A DNA stretch of 64,000 nucleotides from Janthinobacterium sp. PC23-8 (GTDB taxonomy: Bacteria; Pseudomonadota; Gammaproteobacteria; Burkholderiales; Burkholderiaceae_D): positions 149,157 to 213,156 of the forward strand of contig NZ_NJGY01000005.1 in assembly GCF_002250505.1 (NCBI RefSeq), written 5' to 3'. Under the pieces are notes generated by a model that made no database searches, was not told the origin of the DNA, and worked only from the letters and a program-made list of their open reading frames with translations. Shown one piece after another: positions 25,362 to 33,452 of the stretch; positions within the stretch are counted from its first letter, which is position 1, and every line of letters starts with the position of its first letter. Made by a program: the position numbers and the translations under genes.

Positions 25362-27449
25362 TCAGCGTGGCACGGCCCGTTCGCCCGTCGTCGGCTTGGC
25401 GCCCTGGCGCGCGCGGGCCTTGCCCGGCGGCGGCGCGACTGGCTTGCGCCCGGCCTGGTTCAGCAAGGCCGCGCATTCGCTTTGCTCGCCGGGGCCGGCA
25501 TTGACCAGCGGCAGCAGGGCGGCAAACGGCGCCACCGCCGCCAGCGCCAGCGCGCCGCCGGCGCGCAAGGCCAGCACGCCCTTGTCGACGCTGACGTCAG
25601 GATCGCTGAAAGTGCCCTTGACATACAGCGGCGAGCGCAGCGAGAAGATGCGCACGCCCTTGCTGTCAGGCCGCAAGGTCAGGTCCAGCCGTTCATTTTC
25701 CAGGTTGACGGTGCCATCGACGTGCAAGGTGGCGTCGTCCGTGTCGACGATGAACTGGCGCGTTTGCATCAGGCCATGGGTGACGCCGAAATCGGCCGCC
25801 ATGCAGTTGAGCTTGACTTGCTTGTCGCCCGATAATTTCGCCAGCACCACGCTGCCGATATTGAGGCCCATTTCCTCAAGCAGCAATTTGCTGATGCTGC
25901 CGCCATTGATCAGGGCCTTGACTTCGCCATTCGCGTTGCCCAGCAAGCTGGCCACCGAGTTGCCGGTGGCCGTCAGGGCGGCATCGCCATTGATCTGGCC
26001 CACGCTGGCCTGCAACGGCGGCAGCCTGGGGAACAGCTGCCTGATCTGCATGTGGCGCGCGCTCGCCTTCAGCTCGGCGGCGATGCCGCCGGCCAGCGTC
26101 CTGCCGCTGCCGTCCAGCCTGATCTGCGTGGCCAGCGTGCCGCCAGCGATATTGAAGTTGAGCGGGTTGAGCGACAGCACGCTGTCTTGCAGCACGATAT
26201 GCGTGTCGACCTGGCTGATCGGCAGATCGGCGTCGCGCGTGATCTGGTCGGCCGTGTAGCGCACGTCGGCGTCCAGGCTGGTCCAGCGTTCCGTCCTGAA
26301 CGCTTCCACCGGCAAGACGCGGCCGGCCGGCTGCAGGTAGCGCGCGCCGCGCTGCTCCTTGCTGGCGCGGTTGTCGGCGCCCACCAGAGGGCCCAGGTCG
26401 CTGAACTGCAGCAGGCGCGAGTGGACGTTACCGGTCAGGAAGTTGCGTGGCTTGCGCTCGGAAAACGTCATCTTGCCACTGATGTCGCTCGAACCAACCT
26501 TGCCGCTGAACTTGTCATACACCCAGTCGCCGCCGCCACGCTTGATGACGCCCGTCAGCCGCCCCTGTGCGCTGAACGGCGGCGTTTCCGGCAGCAGCAC
26601 GCCCGTCAGCGGGTACAGCTGCGCCATGCTGGGGCCCGCTATTTTCAGCAGCACGTCAAGCGCTGCCAATTGGGTCGGGCGCGTCAGCGTGCCGTCGATG
26701 GCCAGCATGGTGCCGCCCGAATGCATTTCGGCCTGCAAGGGAAACGGCGTGCCCTGCTGCTGCAGCGACAGCACGCCGCCGGCCTTGCCGCTGCCTTTTA
26801 CCGGTGCGCCGCGATACGTGCCGGCCAGTCTCCAGGCGATGCCATAGCGGCTGTCAGCGATGGTGTCGACATCGGCCCGCATGGCGGTATCGGTGACGCC
26901 GTCCGTGAGATAAACCGTGCCCTTGCTGAAGACCACGCTTTGCAGCTGGAACTCCCATTTCGAGTCCGGTTTCTGCTTTTCGAATGTCCAGTTGTTGTTG
27001 CCGTCCTTGCCGCGCAGCAGGCGCACGTCGGGGCTGTCGAAACGCAGTTCCGGAATCACGATTTTCTGCTGCAGCAAGGCCAGCGGATTGAGCGAGAAGG
27101 CCAGCCGGCTGACGCTGGCCGCATCGGGGTGCGCCGGATCGGGCGTGATGCCGACTGGGTTGCCCATGCGAACATTTTGCGCCTGAAGATGGGGCCAGGG
27201 CAGGTAGTCGCGCCAGCCGTGCCGGCCAGGCGCCGCAGCCGGTTGTTGCCAGGTCAGCGTCAGGTCGCCGTCGATGACGAAGGGGCGTCCCAGCGCTTCG
27301 CTGGTGCGGGCATTGAGCCAGGGCCTGGCGCGGTTCCAGTCGGCATTGATCAGCACGACGATGGCGACGGCCGGCACGGCGACGAGCAGGCCGGCGGCGG
27401 CGAGGACGATCTTGGCGCGGCGCGACTTGGGGAGCGGCAGGTGAGGCAT
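25362..27449 (-). CDS. AsmA family protein
   Basis: The 695-residue protein has one N-terminal membrane helix (KIVLAAAGLLVAVPAVAIVVLI), followed by the AsmA N-domain (INADWNRARPWLNARTSEAL; RPFVIDGDLTL) and a long beta-rich region with the AsmA C-terminal repeat (NPLNFNIAGGTLATQIRLDG; LLGNANGEVKALINGGSISK; DLTLRPDSKGVRIFSLRSPL). These chorein-like proteins are anchored in the inner membrane, span the periplasm and are implicated in lipid transfer and outer-membrane homeostasis. It ends with a basic Pro/Ala-rich tail. The start at 27449 has only a weak ribosome-binding site. Confidence 0.9.
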   Translation of the reverse strand: MPHLPLPKSRRAKIVLAAAGLLVAVPAVAIVVLINADWNRARPWLNARTSEALGRPFVIDGDLTLTWQQPAAAPGRHGWRDYLPWPHLQAQNVRMGNPVGITPDPAHPDAASVSRLAFSLNPLALLQQKIVIPELRFDSPDVRLLRGKDGNNNWTFEKQKPDSKWEFQLQSVVFSKGTVYLTDGVTDTAMRADVDTIADSRYGIAWRLAGTYRGAPVKGSGKAGGVLSLQQQGTPFPLQAEMHSGGTMLAIDGTLTRPTQLAALDVLLKIAGPSMAQLYPLTGVLLPETPPFSAQGRLTGVIKRGGGDWVYDKFSGKVGSSDISGKMTFSERKPRNFLTGNVHSRLLQFSDLGPLVGADNRASKEQRGARYLQPAGRVLPVEAFRTERWTSLDADVRYTADQITRDADLPISQVDTHIVLQDSVLSLNPLNFNIAGGTLATQIRLDGSGRTLAGGIAAELKASARHMQIRQLFPRLPPLQASVGQINGDAALTATGNSVASLLGNANGEVKALINGGSISKLLLEEMGLNIGSVVLAKLSGDKQVKLNCMAADFGVTHGLMQTRQFIVDTDDATLHVDGTVNLENERLDLTLRPDSKGVRIFSLRSPLYVKGTFSDPDVSVDKGVLALRAGGALALAAVAPFAALLPLVNAGPGEQSECAALLNQAGRKPVAPPPGKARARQGAKPTTGERAVPR

Positions 27450-27587
27450 GGATCAGTTCTTTCTGGATAATGGGGACGGCGCGGGGCGGCGGCAGTATGC
27501 CCGATGCTACCGCAAAGCGCCGCGCCACACGTTCGTTTGTGCGCTGGCGCACCTTGTCGGCAGGGTTGTTGTCGCTTTCTTACGCTA

Positions 27588-27603
27588 TGTGCGGCACCGA
27601 ACT
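27588..27603 (+). promoter_or_regulatory. YGTNCG-N4-CGNACR palindrome, site G, with TATAAC -10
   Basis: TGTGCGGCACCGAACT matches except for its last base. TATAAC (27625-27630) begins exactly 21 nt later, the best -10 in the set. A weaker copy, TGTGCGCTGGCGCACC, lies at 27538-27553. Confidence 0.65.
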
Positions 27604-27730
27604 GATAGTGCCGGTGCCAGGGGCTATAACGTCATACATCAGGCGCCGCTTCATGCATCGAAGCCGGCGCGTCAAGACCAGTGTTGATGCAAACCCCGTT
27701 ATCCGATTCATGTTCTCCAGGAGAAAAAAA

Positions 27731-28135
27731 ATGACAAACCGAGATCTTTTCAAAGCCCCCCTGAGCGCGCTGGCCGTCTGCGCCACCGCCGTTGTGTTGA
27801 TGACCGGCTGCGCCAGCCAGAAAACCCCGGCCACGGCCGATGTGGCCGTCTCGCGCGCCGCGCTGGACAATGCCGCCAGCGCCGGTGCCGCGCAACTGGC
27901 CCCGGACGAAATGCGTTCTGCCCGCGAAAAAATGATGCGTGCCAACCAGGCCCTGAAAGAGCACGACTACAAGCTGGCCCGCGAGCTGGCCGACCAGGCG
28001 CAAGCTGACGCCAAACTGGCGCAAAGCAAGGCCAACTCGGCCAAGGCCACCGCTGCCGCCGACGAAGTCAACGAGAACATCCGCGTCATGCGCGAAGAAC
28101 TCAACCGCGCCAACATGCAAGCTCCCCAACAATAA
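27731..28135 (+). CDS. DUF4398 domain lipoprotein
   Basis: The 134-residue protein has a signal peptide with lipobox MTGC, then a helical DUF4398 region (VSRAALDNAASAGAAQLAPD; REKMMRANQALKEHDYKLAR) rich in Ala/Lys/Gln, probably a coiled coil. Start ATG 27731 follows CAGGAGA. The next gene, 18 nt away, joins the same type of helical region to an OmpA domain, so the two are likely partners in the periplasm. Confidence 0.85.
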   Translation: MTNRDLFKAPLSALAVCATAVVLMTGCASQKTPATADVAVSRAALDNAASAGAAQLAPDEMRSAREKMMRANQALKEHDYKLARELADQAQADAKLAQSKANSAKATAAADEVNENIRVMREELNRANMQAPQQ

Positions 28136-28153
28136 GAACAGGAATCACACATC

Positions 28154-29053
28154 ATGAAAAAAGCTACTTACACCACCATTCCCGGCCTGCTGGCCATGGC
28201 CGCCCTGGTTGCCGCTTGCAGCTCCGCGCCGACCACCACCAGCCTGCTCGACCAGACCCGCGGCGACTACATGGCCGCGCAGGCTAACCCGATGGTGTCG
28301 ACCTATGCGGCGCGCGAGTGGCGCGACGCCAGCGCTGCGCTGGAAGCGGCAAACGCCGCCGCCACGCGCCAGGAAGACAAGGAGCAGGTCGACAAGCTGG
28401 CCTATCTGGCCAAGCAAAAAATCGCCACCGCACAAGAAGTCGCCAAACAGAGAGCCGCTGAAGCTGATGTGGCCAATGCCGGCAAGCAGCGCGACGAACT
28501 GCGCCTCGAAGCGCGCACGCAGCAGGCTGACCAGGCCACCGCCCGCGCCCAGGCTGCGCAAGCGGCTGCCGAAGCGGCCAAGGCCCAGGCGCAGAGCGCC
28601 GAAATGGCGACCCGCGATGCCCAGGCACGCACCGCCGCGCTGGAAGTGCAACTGGCCGACCTGGCCGCCAAGAAAACCGAACGCGGCATGATCATCACCC
28701 TGGGCGACGTGCTGTTCGGCACCGACAAGTCCAACCTGACGGCCGACGGCATGAACACGGCGCGCAAGCTGGCCGACGTGCTGAAAAACAACCCGCAGCG
28801 CACCGTGCTGATCGAAGGTTTCACGGACAGCACCGGCAGCTCGGCGCATAACCTGGAACTGTCGCAACGCCGCGCCGAAGCCGTGCGCAATGCCTTGATG
28901 GAACAGGGCATCGCCCGTGACCGCATCGCCACGCGCGGCTATGGCGCCGCTTACCCTGCGGCGGGCAACGATACGGCGGCCAATCGCCAGCTCAATCGTC
29001 GCGTGGAAATCGTGCTGTCGGAAGACAACACGGCCATTCCCGCCCGTCGTTAA
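28154..29053 (+). CDS. DUF4398 and OmpA domain lipoprotein
   Basis: The 299-residue protein has a lipoprotein signal (LVAAC, Cys near residue 22), a DUF4398-like helical segment, a long Ala/Gln-rich coiled coil (about residues 90-170) and a C-terminal OmpA domain (ITLGDVLFGTDKSNLTADGM; IEGFTDSTGS; LELSQRRAEAVRNALM; NRQLNRRVEIVLSE). It should bridge the outer membrane and peptidoglycan. It is cotranscribed with the preceding DUF4398 gene. Confidence 0.9.
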   Translation: MKKATYTTIPGLLAMAALVAACSSAPTTTSLLDQTRGDYMAAQANPMVSTYAAREWRDASAALEAANAAATRQEDKEQVDKLAYLAKQKIATAQEVAKQRAAEADVANAGKQRDELRLEARTQQADQATARAQAAQAAAEAAKAQAQSAEMATRDAQARTAALEVQLADLAAKKTERGMIITLGDVLFGTDKSNLTADGMNTARKLADVLKNNPQRTVLIEGFTDSTGSSAHNLELSQRRAEAVRNALMEQGIARDRIATRGYGAAYPAAGNDTAANRQLNRRVEIVLSEDNTAIPARR

Positions 29054-29117
29054 TCAGAACTGATTGGTGTCAAGCGCGGCGCAGGCAAGCGCCTTTGCCG
29101 CAGCAGTACCAAGGCAG

Positions 29118-29138
29118 CGCCGGCCCGCTTGGCCGGCG
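29118..29138 (+). other. GC-rich hairpin in leader
   Basis: CGCCGGCC-CGCTT-GGCCGGCG forms an 8-bp perfect stem 31 nt before the ferritin-like start. It has no T-run, so it is either a processing/stability element or a weak terminator. Confidence 0.45.
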
Positions 29139-29168
29139 GATACCCACGCTAGCATTGAGAGGAAAATT

Positions 29169-29705
29169 ATGTCCGATACTTCAGTTGCCACTCCTTCGGG
29201 AATCGATACGGCCGCCATCCGCGCCGCCGCCAGGAATCTTGACGACGGTGCTGTCACCGAAGGCTACCAGGGTAATCGCCAGGAAGTGATCACCATGTTG
29301 AATGGCGCCCTGGCTACCGAGCTGGTGTGCATTGCACGCTACAAGCGCCATTACTACACCGTGAGCGGACGTGATAACGGCACCATCAAGGCCGAGTTCC
29401 TTGAGCACGCCCAGCAGGAGCAGGAACACGCCGACTGGCTGGCCGAGCGCATCGTTCAATTGAATGGCAAACCAGATTTTAATCCGGCAACATTGCTTGA
29501 GCGCAGCCATGCCGAGTATGATGACTCCGACGACGTGCAAAGCATGGTCAAGGCCAACCTGATCGCCGAGCGCGTGGCGATCGAATCGTACCGCCAGATG
29601 ATCGTCAAGATCGGCGAAACGGATCCGACCACGCGTCATTTGTTGATCAAGATCATGGCCGTCGAAGAAGAGCACGCCGACGACATGCGCGATCTGATGG
29701 AATAA
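29169..29705 (+). CDS. ferritin-like di-iron protein (bacterioferritin/Dps-like)
   Basis: The 178-residue protein is a four-helix bundle candidate with carboxylate/His pairs of ferritin-like domains: LATELVCIARYKRHYY, EHAQQEQEHADWLAER, IAERVAIESYRQM and VEEEHADDMRDL. It probably oxidises or stores iron in the cytoplasm and protects against oxidative stress. The haem-ligating Met of true bacterioferritin cannot be placed with confidence. Start ATG 29169 follows GAGAGGA. Confidence 0.85.
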   Translation: MSDTSVATPSGIDTAAIRAAARNLDDGAVTEGYQGNRQEVITMLNGALATELVCIARYKRHYYTVSGRDNGTIKAEFLEHAQQEQEHADWLAERIVQLNGKPDFNPATLLERSHAEYDDSDDVQSMVKANLIAERVAIESYRQMIVKIGETDPTTRHLLIKIMAVEEEHADDMRDLME

Positions 29706-29759
29706 ATGTCCGTCATCGTCACAAGAAATTACATTCATCCACAGCTGAGGAGTTTAACC

Positions 29760-30062
29760 ATGTTGGAAAACAATATCACCACCGTCAATAACGATGTCAA
29801 AACCCTGGTGAAAGATGCCCAGGCATTGTTCAGCGCCGCTGCCGCCCTGACCGGCGAAAAAGCCGACGAAGTGCGCGTCAAGGGCATGAAAACCCTGGAC
29901 GCCGCCCTGGTCAAGGCACAGGAAGCACAAGCTGCGGCCATCGTTTCGGCCAAGGAGCTCGCCTCCCAGGCTGATGGTTACGTGAAAGAAAATCCATGGC
30001 GCACGGTGGCCCTCGCCGCTGGCGTTGGCGTACTGATCGGTTTCATCCTGGGCCGCAAGTAA
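29760..30062 (+). CDS. yqjD: DUF883 family membrane protein (YqjD/ElaB-like)
   Basis: The 100-residue protein has a helical Ala-rich cytoplasmic part and a C-terminal membrane anchor (PWRTVALAAGVGVLIGFILG, ending RK), the architecture of YqjD/ElaB, which tether ribosomes to the inner membrane in stationary phase. ATG 29760 follows GAGGAG. The order DUF883, YqjE, YqjK-like reproduces the yqjDEK cluster of Escherichia coli. Confidence 0.85.
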   Translation: MLENNITTVNNDVKTLVKDAQALFSAAAALTGEKADEVRVKGMKTLDAALVKAQEAQAAAIVSAKELASQADGYVKENPWRTVALAAGVGVLIGFILGRK

Positions 30063-30078
30063 TCAAGTCGGGAGCGAT

Positions 30079-30465
30079 ATGGACAAGTCCGCTTCGTCTC
30101 ACCAGGGGCCGGGATTGATCGCTTCGATCGCCGGCCTGGCCAGGAACGCAGTCGGACTGATGTTGTCGCGGCTGGAACTGGCAAGCATCGAATTGTCGGA
30201 AGTGCGCAATCATCTGTTGCAACTGGTCGTCATTTTCGCCCTGGCGATGGTGGCAGGCCTGTTCGCCATCGCCTACGGCAGCGTGCTGGTGGTCTTTCTG
30301 GCCTGGGATAGCCTGGGCTGGAAGATACTGCTGATCATGACGGCGGTATTCGCGCTGCTGGCTGTCTGGCTCGTCATGCATGCGCGCGCGATGCTGCGTC
30401 AAGGTAAGCTTTCATTGCCGGCCACCATGGCTGAATTGAAGGCCGACCGCGACATGCTGATCTAG
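30079..30465 (+). CDS. yqjE: phage holin family / YqjE-like membrane protein
   Basis: The 128-residue protein has an amphipathic N-terminal helix (SRLELASIELSEVRNHLLQL) and two membrane segments (VVIFALAMVAGLFAIAYGSV; ILLIMTAVFALLAVWLVMHA). This is the YqjE family, called holin-like although chromosomal copies have no lysis role. It lies 16 nt after the DUF883 gene and precedes a hairpin. Confidence 0.85.
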   Translation: MDKSASSHQGPGLIASIAGLARNAVGLMLSRLELASIELSEVRNHLLQLVVIFALAMVAGLFAIAYGSVLVVFLAWDSLGWKILLIMTAVFALLAVWLVMHARAMLRQGKLSLPATMAELKADRDMLI

Positions 30466-30474
30466 TACCAGCTG

Positions 30475-30512
30475 ACAAGGCCCGCACGGCATCACGTCCC
30501 TGCGGGCCTTGT
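30475..30512 (+). terminator. hairpin between yqjE and yqjK-like genes
   Basis: A 12-bp stem (ACAAGGCCCGCA, 30475-30486, with TGCGGGCCTTGT, 30501-30512) is followed by CTTTG rather than a full T-run. It may end or attenuate transcription into the next gene. Confidence 0.65.
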
Positions 30513-30542
30513 CTTTGTCATGCTGCCCAAGGAGGAACACCC

Positions 30543-30881
30543 ATGTCGGAACACGACAAAATGACGCTGCAAGCGGCGCGCAAGCGGCAATTGATCGCCG
30601 AAGGCGAACTGTACCGTGTGAGCATCGTGCATGCCCGCGCCAATGTGGGCCATGCGCTGCGCCCGGAAACCATGTTGCAGGGCGTGATACACACGGTCAG
30701 CGGTTTTGCCGGCAATCGCGTCGAGTCGCTGCTGGCGCCAGGCGGCTTTCGCCTGCAGGCCCTGATGCCGTACGCCATGACGGCGCTGTCGTTTATCGGC
30801 CGCAAAAAGCTGGTCAAGCCGGCGCTGGTGCTGGTGATCGTCGCCGCCGTCGCTGCCGGCTGGCTGCGCCGCAAGCACTGA
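30543..30881 (+). CDS. YqjK-like protein
   Basis: The 112-residue protein has a charged helical N terminus (AARKRQLIAEGELYRVSIVH) and a C-terminal hydrophobic segment (PALVLVIVAAVAAGWL, ending RRKH). Position after yqjD and yqjE supports the YqjK-like call; sequence similarity cannot be tested here. ATG 30543 follows AAGGAGGA. Partial read-through of the hairpin at 30475-30512 would lower its expression relative to yqjDE. Confidence 0.65.
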   Translation: MSEHDKMTLQAARKRQLIAEGELYRVSIVHARANVGHALRPETMLQGVIHTVSGFAGNRVESLLAPGGFRLQALMPYAMTALSFIGRKKLVKPALVLVIVAAVAAGWLRRKH

Positions 30882-30898
30882 GTCACCGCTGCTGTCCC

Positions 30899-30926
30899 GA
30901 ACGCCGTCATTGACGGCGTTTTTTTT
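30899..30926 (+). terminator. rho-independent terminator
   Basis: The stem ACGCCGTC / GACGGCGT (30901-30908, 30912-30919) is followed by eight T residues. Confidence 0.9.
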
Positions 30927-31010
30927 GGGCGCGCGCCTGCCTGCGCCGGTTCGCGCGATCCCTTACAATGCATCACGGTGCAGCCTTGCACGCCAGAGCC
31001 TGGAGCTATC

Positions 31011-32156
31011 TTGACGACCATGATCAATCCCTTGAATCCCGCGCGCCTGCGCATCGTGCTGGTGCTGCAGGGCGGCGGCGCCCTGGGCGCCTACCAGGCC
31101 GGTGTTTACCAGGCGCTGCACGAGCACGCGCTGGCGCCGGACTGGGTGGTGGGCACCTCGATCGGCGCCATCAATGCGGCCATCCTGGCCGGCAACAAGC
31201 ATGAAGACCGGCTGGTGCGCCTGAAGGAGTTCTGGCGGCGCGTGTCGCATCGCGACAGCATCGACATGACGCGCGTGGGCGACTCCCAGCGCCGTTCGAA
31301 TATCTGGCTGGCCACGCTCGATACCGTCTTGCGCGGCGTGCCCGGCTTTTTCAAGCCGCGCCTGTTCAGCCTGTTCCCGGCCGGCTGTGCCGTGCCGCCC
31401 GAAGAGGCGAGCTTCTACGATACCAGCGAATTGGCCACCACCCTGGAAGAACTGGTCGATTTCGATTACCTGAACCAGCCCGGCGCGATGCGGCTGTCGG
31501 TCAATGCGCTGCGCGTGAAATGCGGCAGCCTGCACAGTTTCGACAGCCATCACCAGCGGCTTGGCGTCGACCATATCCGCGCCAGCGGCGCCTTGCCGCC
31601 CGGTTTTCCCGGCGTGCGCGTCGATGGCGATTTGTACTGGGATGGTGGCCTGTATTCGAACACGCCGCTCGAGACCGTGCTCGACGATACGCCCCACGTC
31701 GATACCCTGGTTTTCATGGTCGACTTGTGGAGTTCGGAAGGGCCCGAACCGACCACGCTGGACGAAGTGCAGACACGGCAAAAGGATGTCACTTTCGCCT
31801 CGCGCTCGAAGCGCCATATCGAAGACTACGTCAATACGCACACCCTGCAGCGCAAGCTGCGCGAACTGTATGCCAAGCTGCCCGACACGGCCCACAACCA
31901 CCAGCAGACCGAAGAGCTGATCGGGCTCGGCTGCGACAGCACCATGCATATCGTGCGCCTGCCGTATGCGGGACGCGACTGGCATATGGCGGCCAAGGAC
32001 ATCAATTTTTCCAAGGGTTCGATCGAATGGCGCTGGGAGCAGGGCTACCAGGATGGCCTGCGGGCCGTCAAGGCGGCCGGCTGGCTGGCGTTGGTCACGC
32101 AAGACACGCCGCTGGTGGTGCATGAGCTGCCACCGTACGAGCGTACCACCGTCTGA
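31011..32156 (+). CDS. patatin-like phospholipase family protein
   Basis: The 381-residue protein shows the patatin catalytic set: oxyanion loop VLQGGGALGAYQAGVYQAL, nucleophile elbow GTSIG, and the catalytic Asp in WDGGLYSNTP. The C-terminal region (FASRSKRHIEDYVNTHTLQR) matches the DUF3734 tail of these proteins. It is a probable cytoplasmic or membrane-bound acyl hydrolase. TTG 31011 is 5 nt after GGAG; ATG 31020 is an alternative. Its stop is 2 nt from the stop of the convergent next gene. Confidence 0.88.
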   Translation: MTTMINPLNPARLRIVLVLQGGGALGAYQAGVYQALHEHALAPDWVVGTSIGAINAAILAGNKHEDRLVRLKEFWRRVSHRDSIDMTRVGDSQRRSNIWLATLDTVLRGVPGFFKPRLFSLFPAGCAVPPEEASFYDTSELATTLEELVDFDYLNQPGAMRLSVNALRVKCGSLHSFDSHHQRLGVDHIRASGALPPGFPGVRVDGDLYWDGGLYSNTPLETVLDDTPHVDTLVFMVDLWSSEGPEPTTLDEVQTRQKDVTFASRSKRHIEDYVNTHTLQRKLRELYAKLPDTAHNHQQTEELIGLGCDSTMHIVRLPYAGRDWHMAAKDINFSKGSIEWRWEQGYQDGLRAVKAAGWLALVTQDTPLVVHELPPYERTTV

Positions 32157-32158
32157 CA

Positions 32159-32476
32159 CTATTTCGGATGGGCCGCCTCGCGCAGTGCCTGCGCGTTCGC
32201 CATATCCTGGCGATAGGTCTCCTGTGCCGCTTTCAGGCAGGCGCCACGTGCCGCTGGTGCTGCCTGGCGGCAGGCTTTTTTTGCTTCGGCGAGCGCGGCC
32301 GCAATCTCCTTGTGCAAGGTGCGCAGCTGCGCTTGCGGCGTGCTGTCAGCCTGGTACCAGCGGGCCGGATCGCCTGGCTGCGGCGTGCCGGTGGGCGGCG
32401 CGTCCTGGGCCATGGCCAAGGGTGCCAGGCAGGCGAGCAGCAAGGCGGACAAGGCGCGTGTCATTGTTTGCTTCAT
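32159..32476 (-). CDS. small secreted helical protein, unknown
   Basis: The 105-residue protein has a signal peptide ending PLAMA and a mature helical, Ala/Lys-rich region with two cysteines (KKACRQAAPAARGACLKAAQ) that could form a disulfide. Function unknown. ATG 32476 follows AAAGGAA. Confidence 0.7.
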   Translation of the reverse strand: MKQTMTRALSALLLACLAPLAMAQDAPPTGTPQPGDPARWYQADSTPQAQLRTLHKEIAAALAEAKKACRQAAPAARGACLKAAQETYRQDMANAQALREAAHPK

Positions 32477-32496
32477 GATATTTCCTTTTAGAATGG

Positions 32497-32520
32497 AAAA
32501 AGGCGCCGTAGCGCCTTTTT
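32497..32520. terminator. rho-independent terminator
   Basis: A perfect stem AAAAAGGCGC / GCGCCTTTTT with loop CGTA lies at the end of the minus-strand DUF3309 gene. Confidence 0.85.
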
Positions 32521-32521
32521 G

Positions 32522-32674
32522 TTATAGCCTGCCGGTCAGTAGCAGCAGGATCAGGATCACGACGATCAGGCCGGCGACGCCGCTGGGGCCGTAACCCCAG
32601 CTGCGGCTGTGTGGCCAGGTCGGCAGTACGCCGATCAGCGCCAGGATCAAAATAACCAGAATAATGGTACCCAT
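32522..32674 (-). CDS. DUF3309 family small membrane protein
   Basis: A 50-residue frame: MGTIILVILILALIGVLPTW, then PHSRSWGYGPSG, then a second hydrophobic segment (VAGLIVVILILLLLTGRL). The two helices joined by W-P-H-S-x-x-W-G-Y-G-P are the DUF3309 signature. ATG 32674 follows GGGAG. Function unknown; commonly found among stress genes. Confidence 0.88.
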   Translation of the reverse strand: MGTIILVILILALIGVLPTWPHSRSWGYGPSGVAGLIVVILILLLLTGRL

Positions 32675-32744
32675 GATAACTCCCTGTATTTTTTGTTGTA
32701 AGGCGAATGGCCGGCGAGGCCATCACGCATTGATCGGAAAATGA

Positions 32745-33185
32745 TTAATAACGGTAGACGCGGCCATCGATGACGCGCACGCGGTTACCCGGGTTCAGGT
32801 CATAGATGCTGTCCTGCACCACATTGCGGTACTGGCCATTGTCCAGGCGAACATTGATCTGGTAGCTCGGTGCCTGCTGCTGGCGGCCTTCGACCTGGTT
32901 GCCGACCACGCCACCGGCAACGGCGCCGGCAACGGTGGCGGCGGTGCGGCCACTGCCCGAGCCGATATTGCTGCCCAACAGGGCGCCGGCGATGCCGCCA
33001 ACCACCGCGCCCGCGCCGCTGGTCTGGCTACGGCCCTGGACGGCCTGGATCGAGTCGATGGTGCCGTAGGTGGCCGACTCGGGCTGGGAACCGTTGTAGT
33101 TCTGCGATGGGGAGGTATTGGCGCAACCGCTGAGGACGGCAGTAGCGGCAAGCATCAGTGCAGCCAAGGTGGCGTTGGTTTTCAT
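32745..33185 (-). CDS. glycine-zipper lipoprotein (SlyB/Pcp-like)
   Basis: The 146-residue protein has lipobox LSGC, the spacer TYGTIDSIQAVQGRS, a glycine zipper (GAGAVVGGIAGALLGSNIGS; TVAGAVAGGVVGNQVEG) and a C-terminal domain with YQINVRLDNGQYRNV and PGNRVRVIDGRVYRY. This is the SlyB/Pcp outer-membrane lipoprotein type, paralogous to the gene at 23282. ATG 33185 follows CAGGAGA. Operator site H is 64 nt upstream. Confidence 0.88.
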   Translation of the reverse strand: MKTNATLAALMLAATAVLSGCANTSPSQNYNGSQPESATYGTIDSIQAVQGRSQTSGAGAVVGGIAGALLGSNIGSGSGRTAATVAGAVAGGVVGNQVEGRQQQAPSYQINVRLDNGQYRNVVQDSIYDLNPGNRVRVIDGRVYRY

Positions 33186-33249
33186 TTTATTCTCCTGACG
33201 TTGTGAAAGAGTGCATGAGGCGATCTTAGGCACCGCCGCCATTGCGGTC

Positions 33250-33265
33250 TGTACGCTGCCGCACG
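33250..33265 (-). promoter_or_regulatory. YGTNCG-N4-CGNACR palindrome, site H
   Basis: On the plus strand TGTACGCTGCCGCACG. On the minus strand TAAGAT (33223-33228) begins exactly 21 nt on, towards the slyB-like gene. Confidence 0.75.
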
Positions 33266-33356
33266 TACTTATTTGCTGCCTGATTTCCATATCAAACGCT
33301 GTTAGCTGTTGTTATTCGCCCCATCTTTGCGTCGTCGGGCGAAATGTGCAGGCTTA

Positions 33357-33372
33357 TGTACGGCAGCGTACA
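33357..33372 (+). promoter_or_regulatory. YGTNCG-N4-CGNACR palindrome, site I (perfect)
   Basis: TGTACGGCAGCGTACA is perfect. TAAAAC (33394-33399) begins exactly 21 nt on, towards the repeat protein gene at 33453. Confidence 0.8.
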
Positions 33373-33452
33373 GAACCGCGTTGATGATCCACGTAAAACG
33401 GTAGTCATGCCACACAGATAGGCAAAAGATCATCACCACCAGGGAGCATCAG

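Noticed and set aside
26052..27470. 472-codon plus-strand frame opposite the AsmA gene
   Set aside because: Composition typical of an antisense high-GC frame; AsmA is clearly encoded on the other strand.
27538..27553. TGTGCGCTGGCGCACC (site F) as a promoter-linked operator
   Set aside because: It matches the motif except for the last base, but no -10 begins 21-22 nt away in either direction, so it is noted only as a weak copy.
30079..30465. Holin-family gene as a prophage remnant
   Set aside because: It lies in a yqjD-yqjE-yqjK-like chromosomal cluster with no phage genes nearby.
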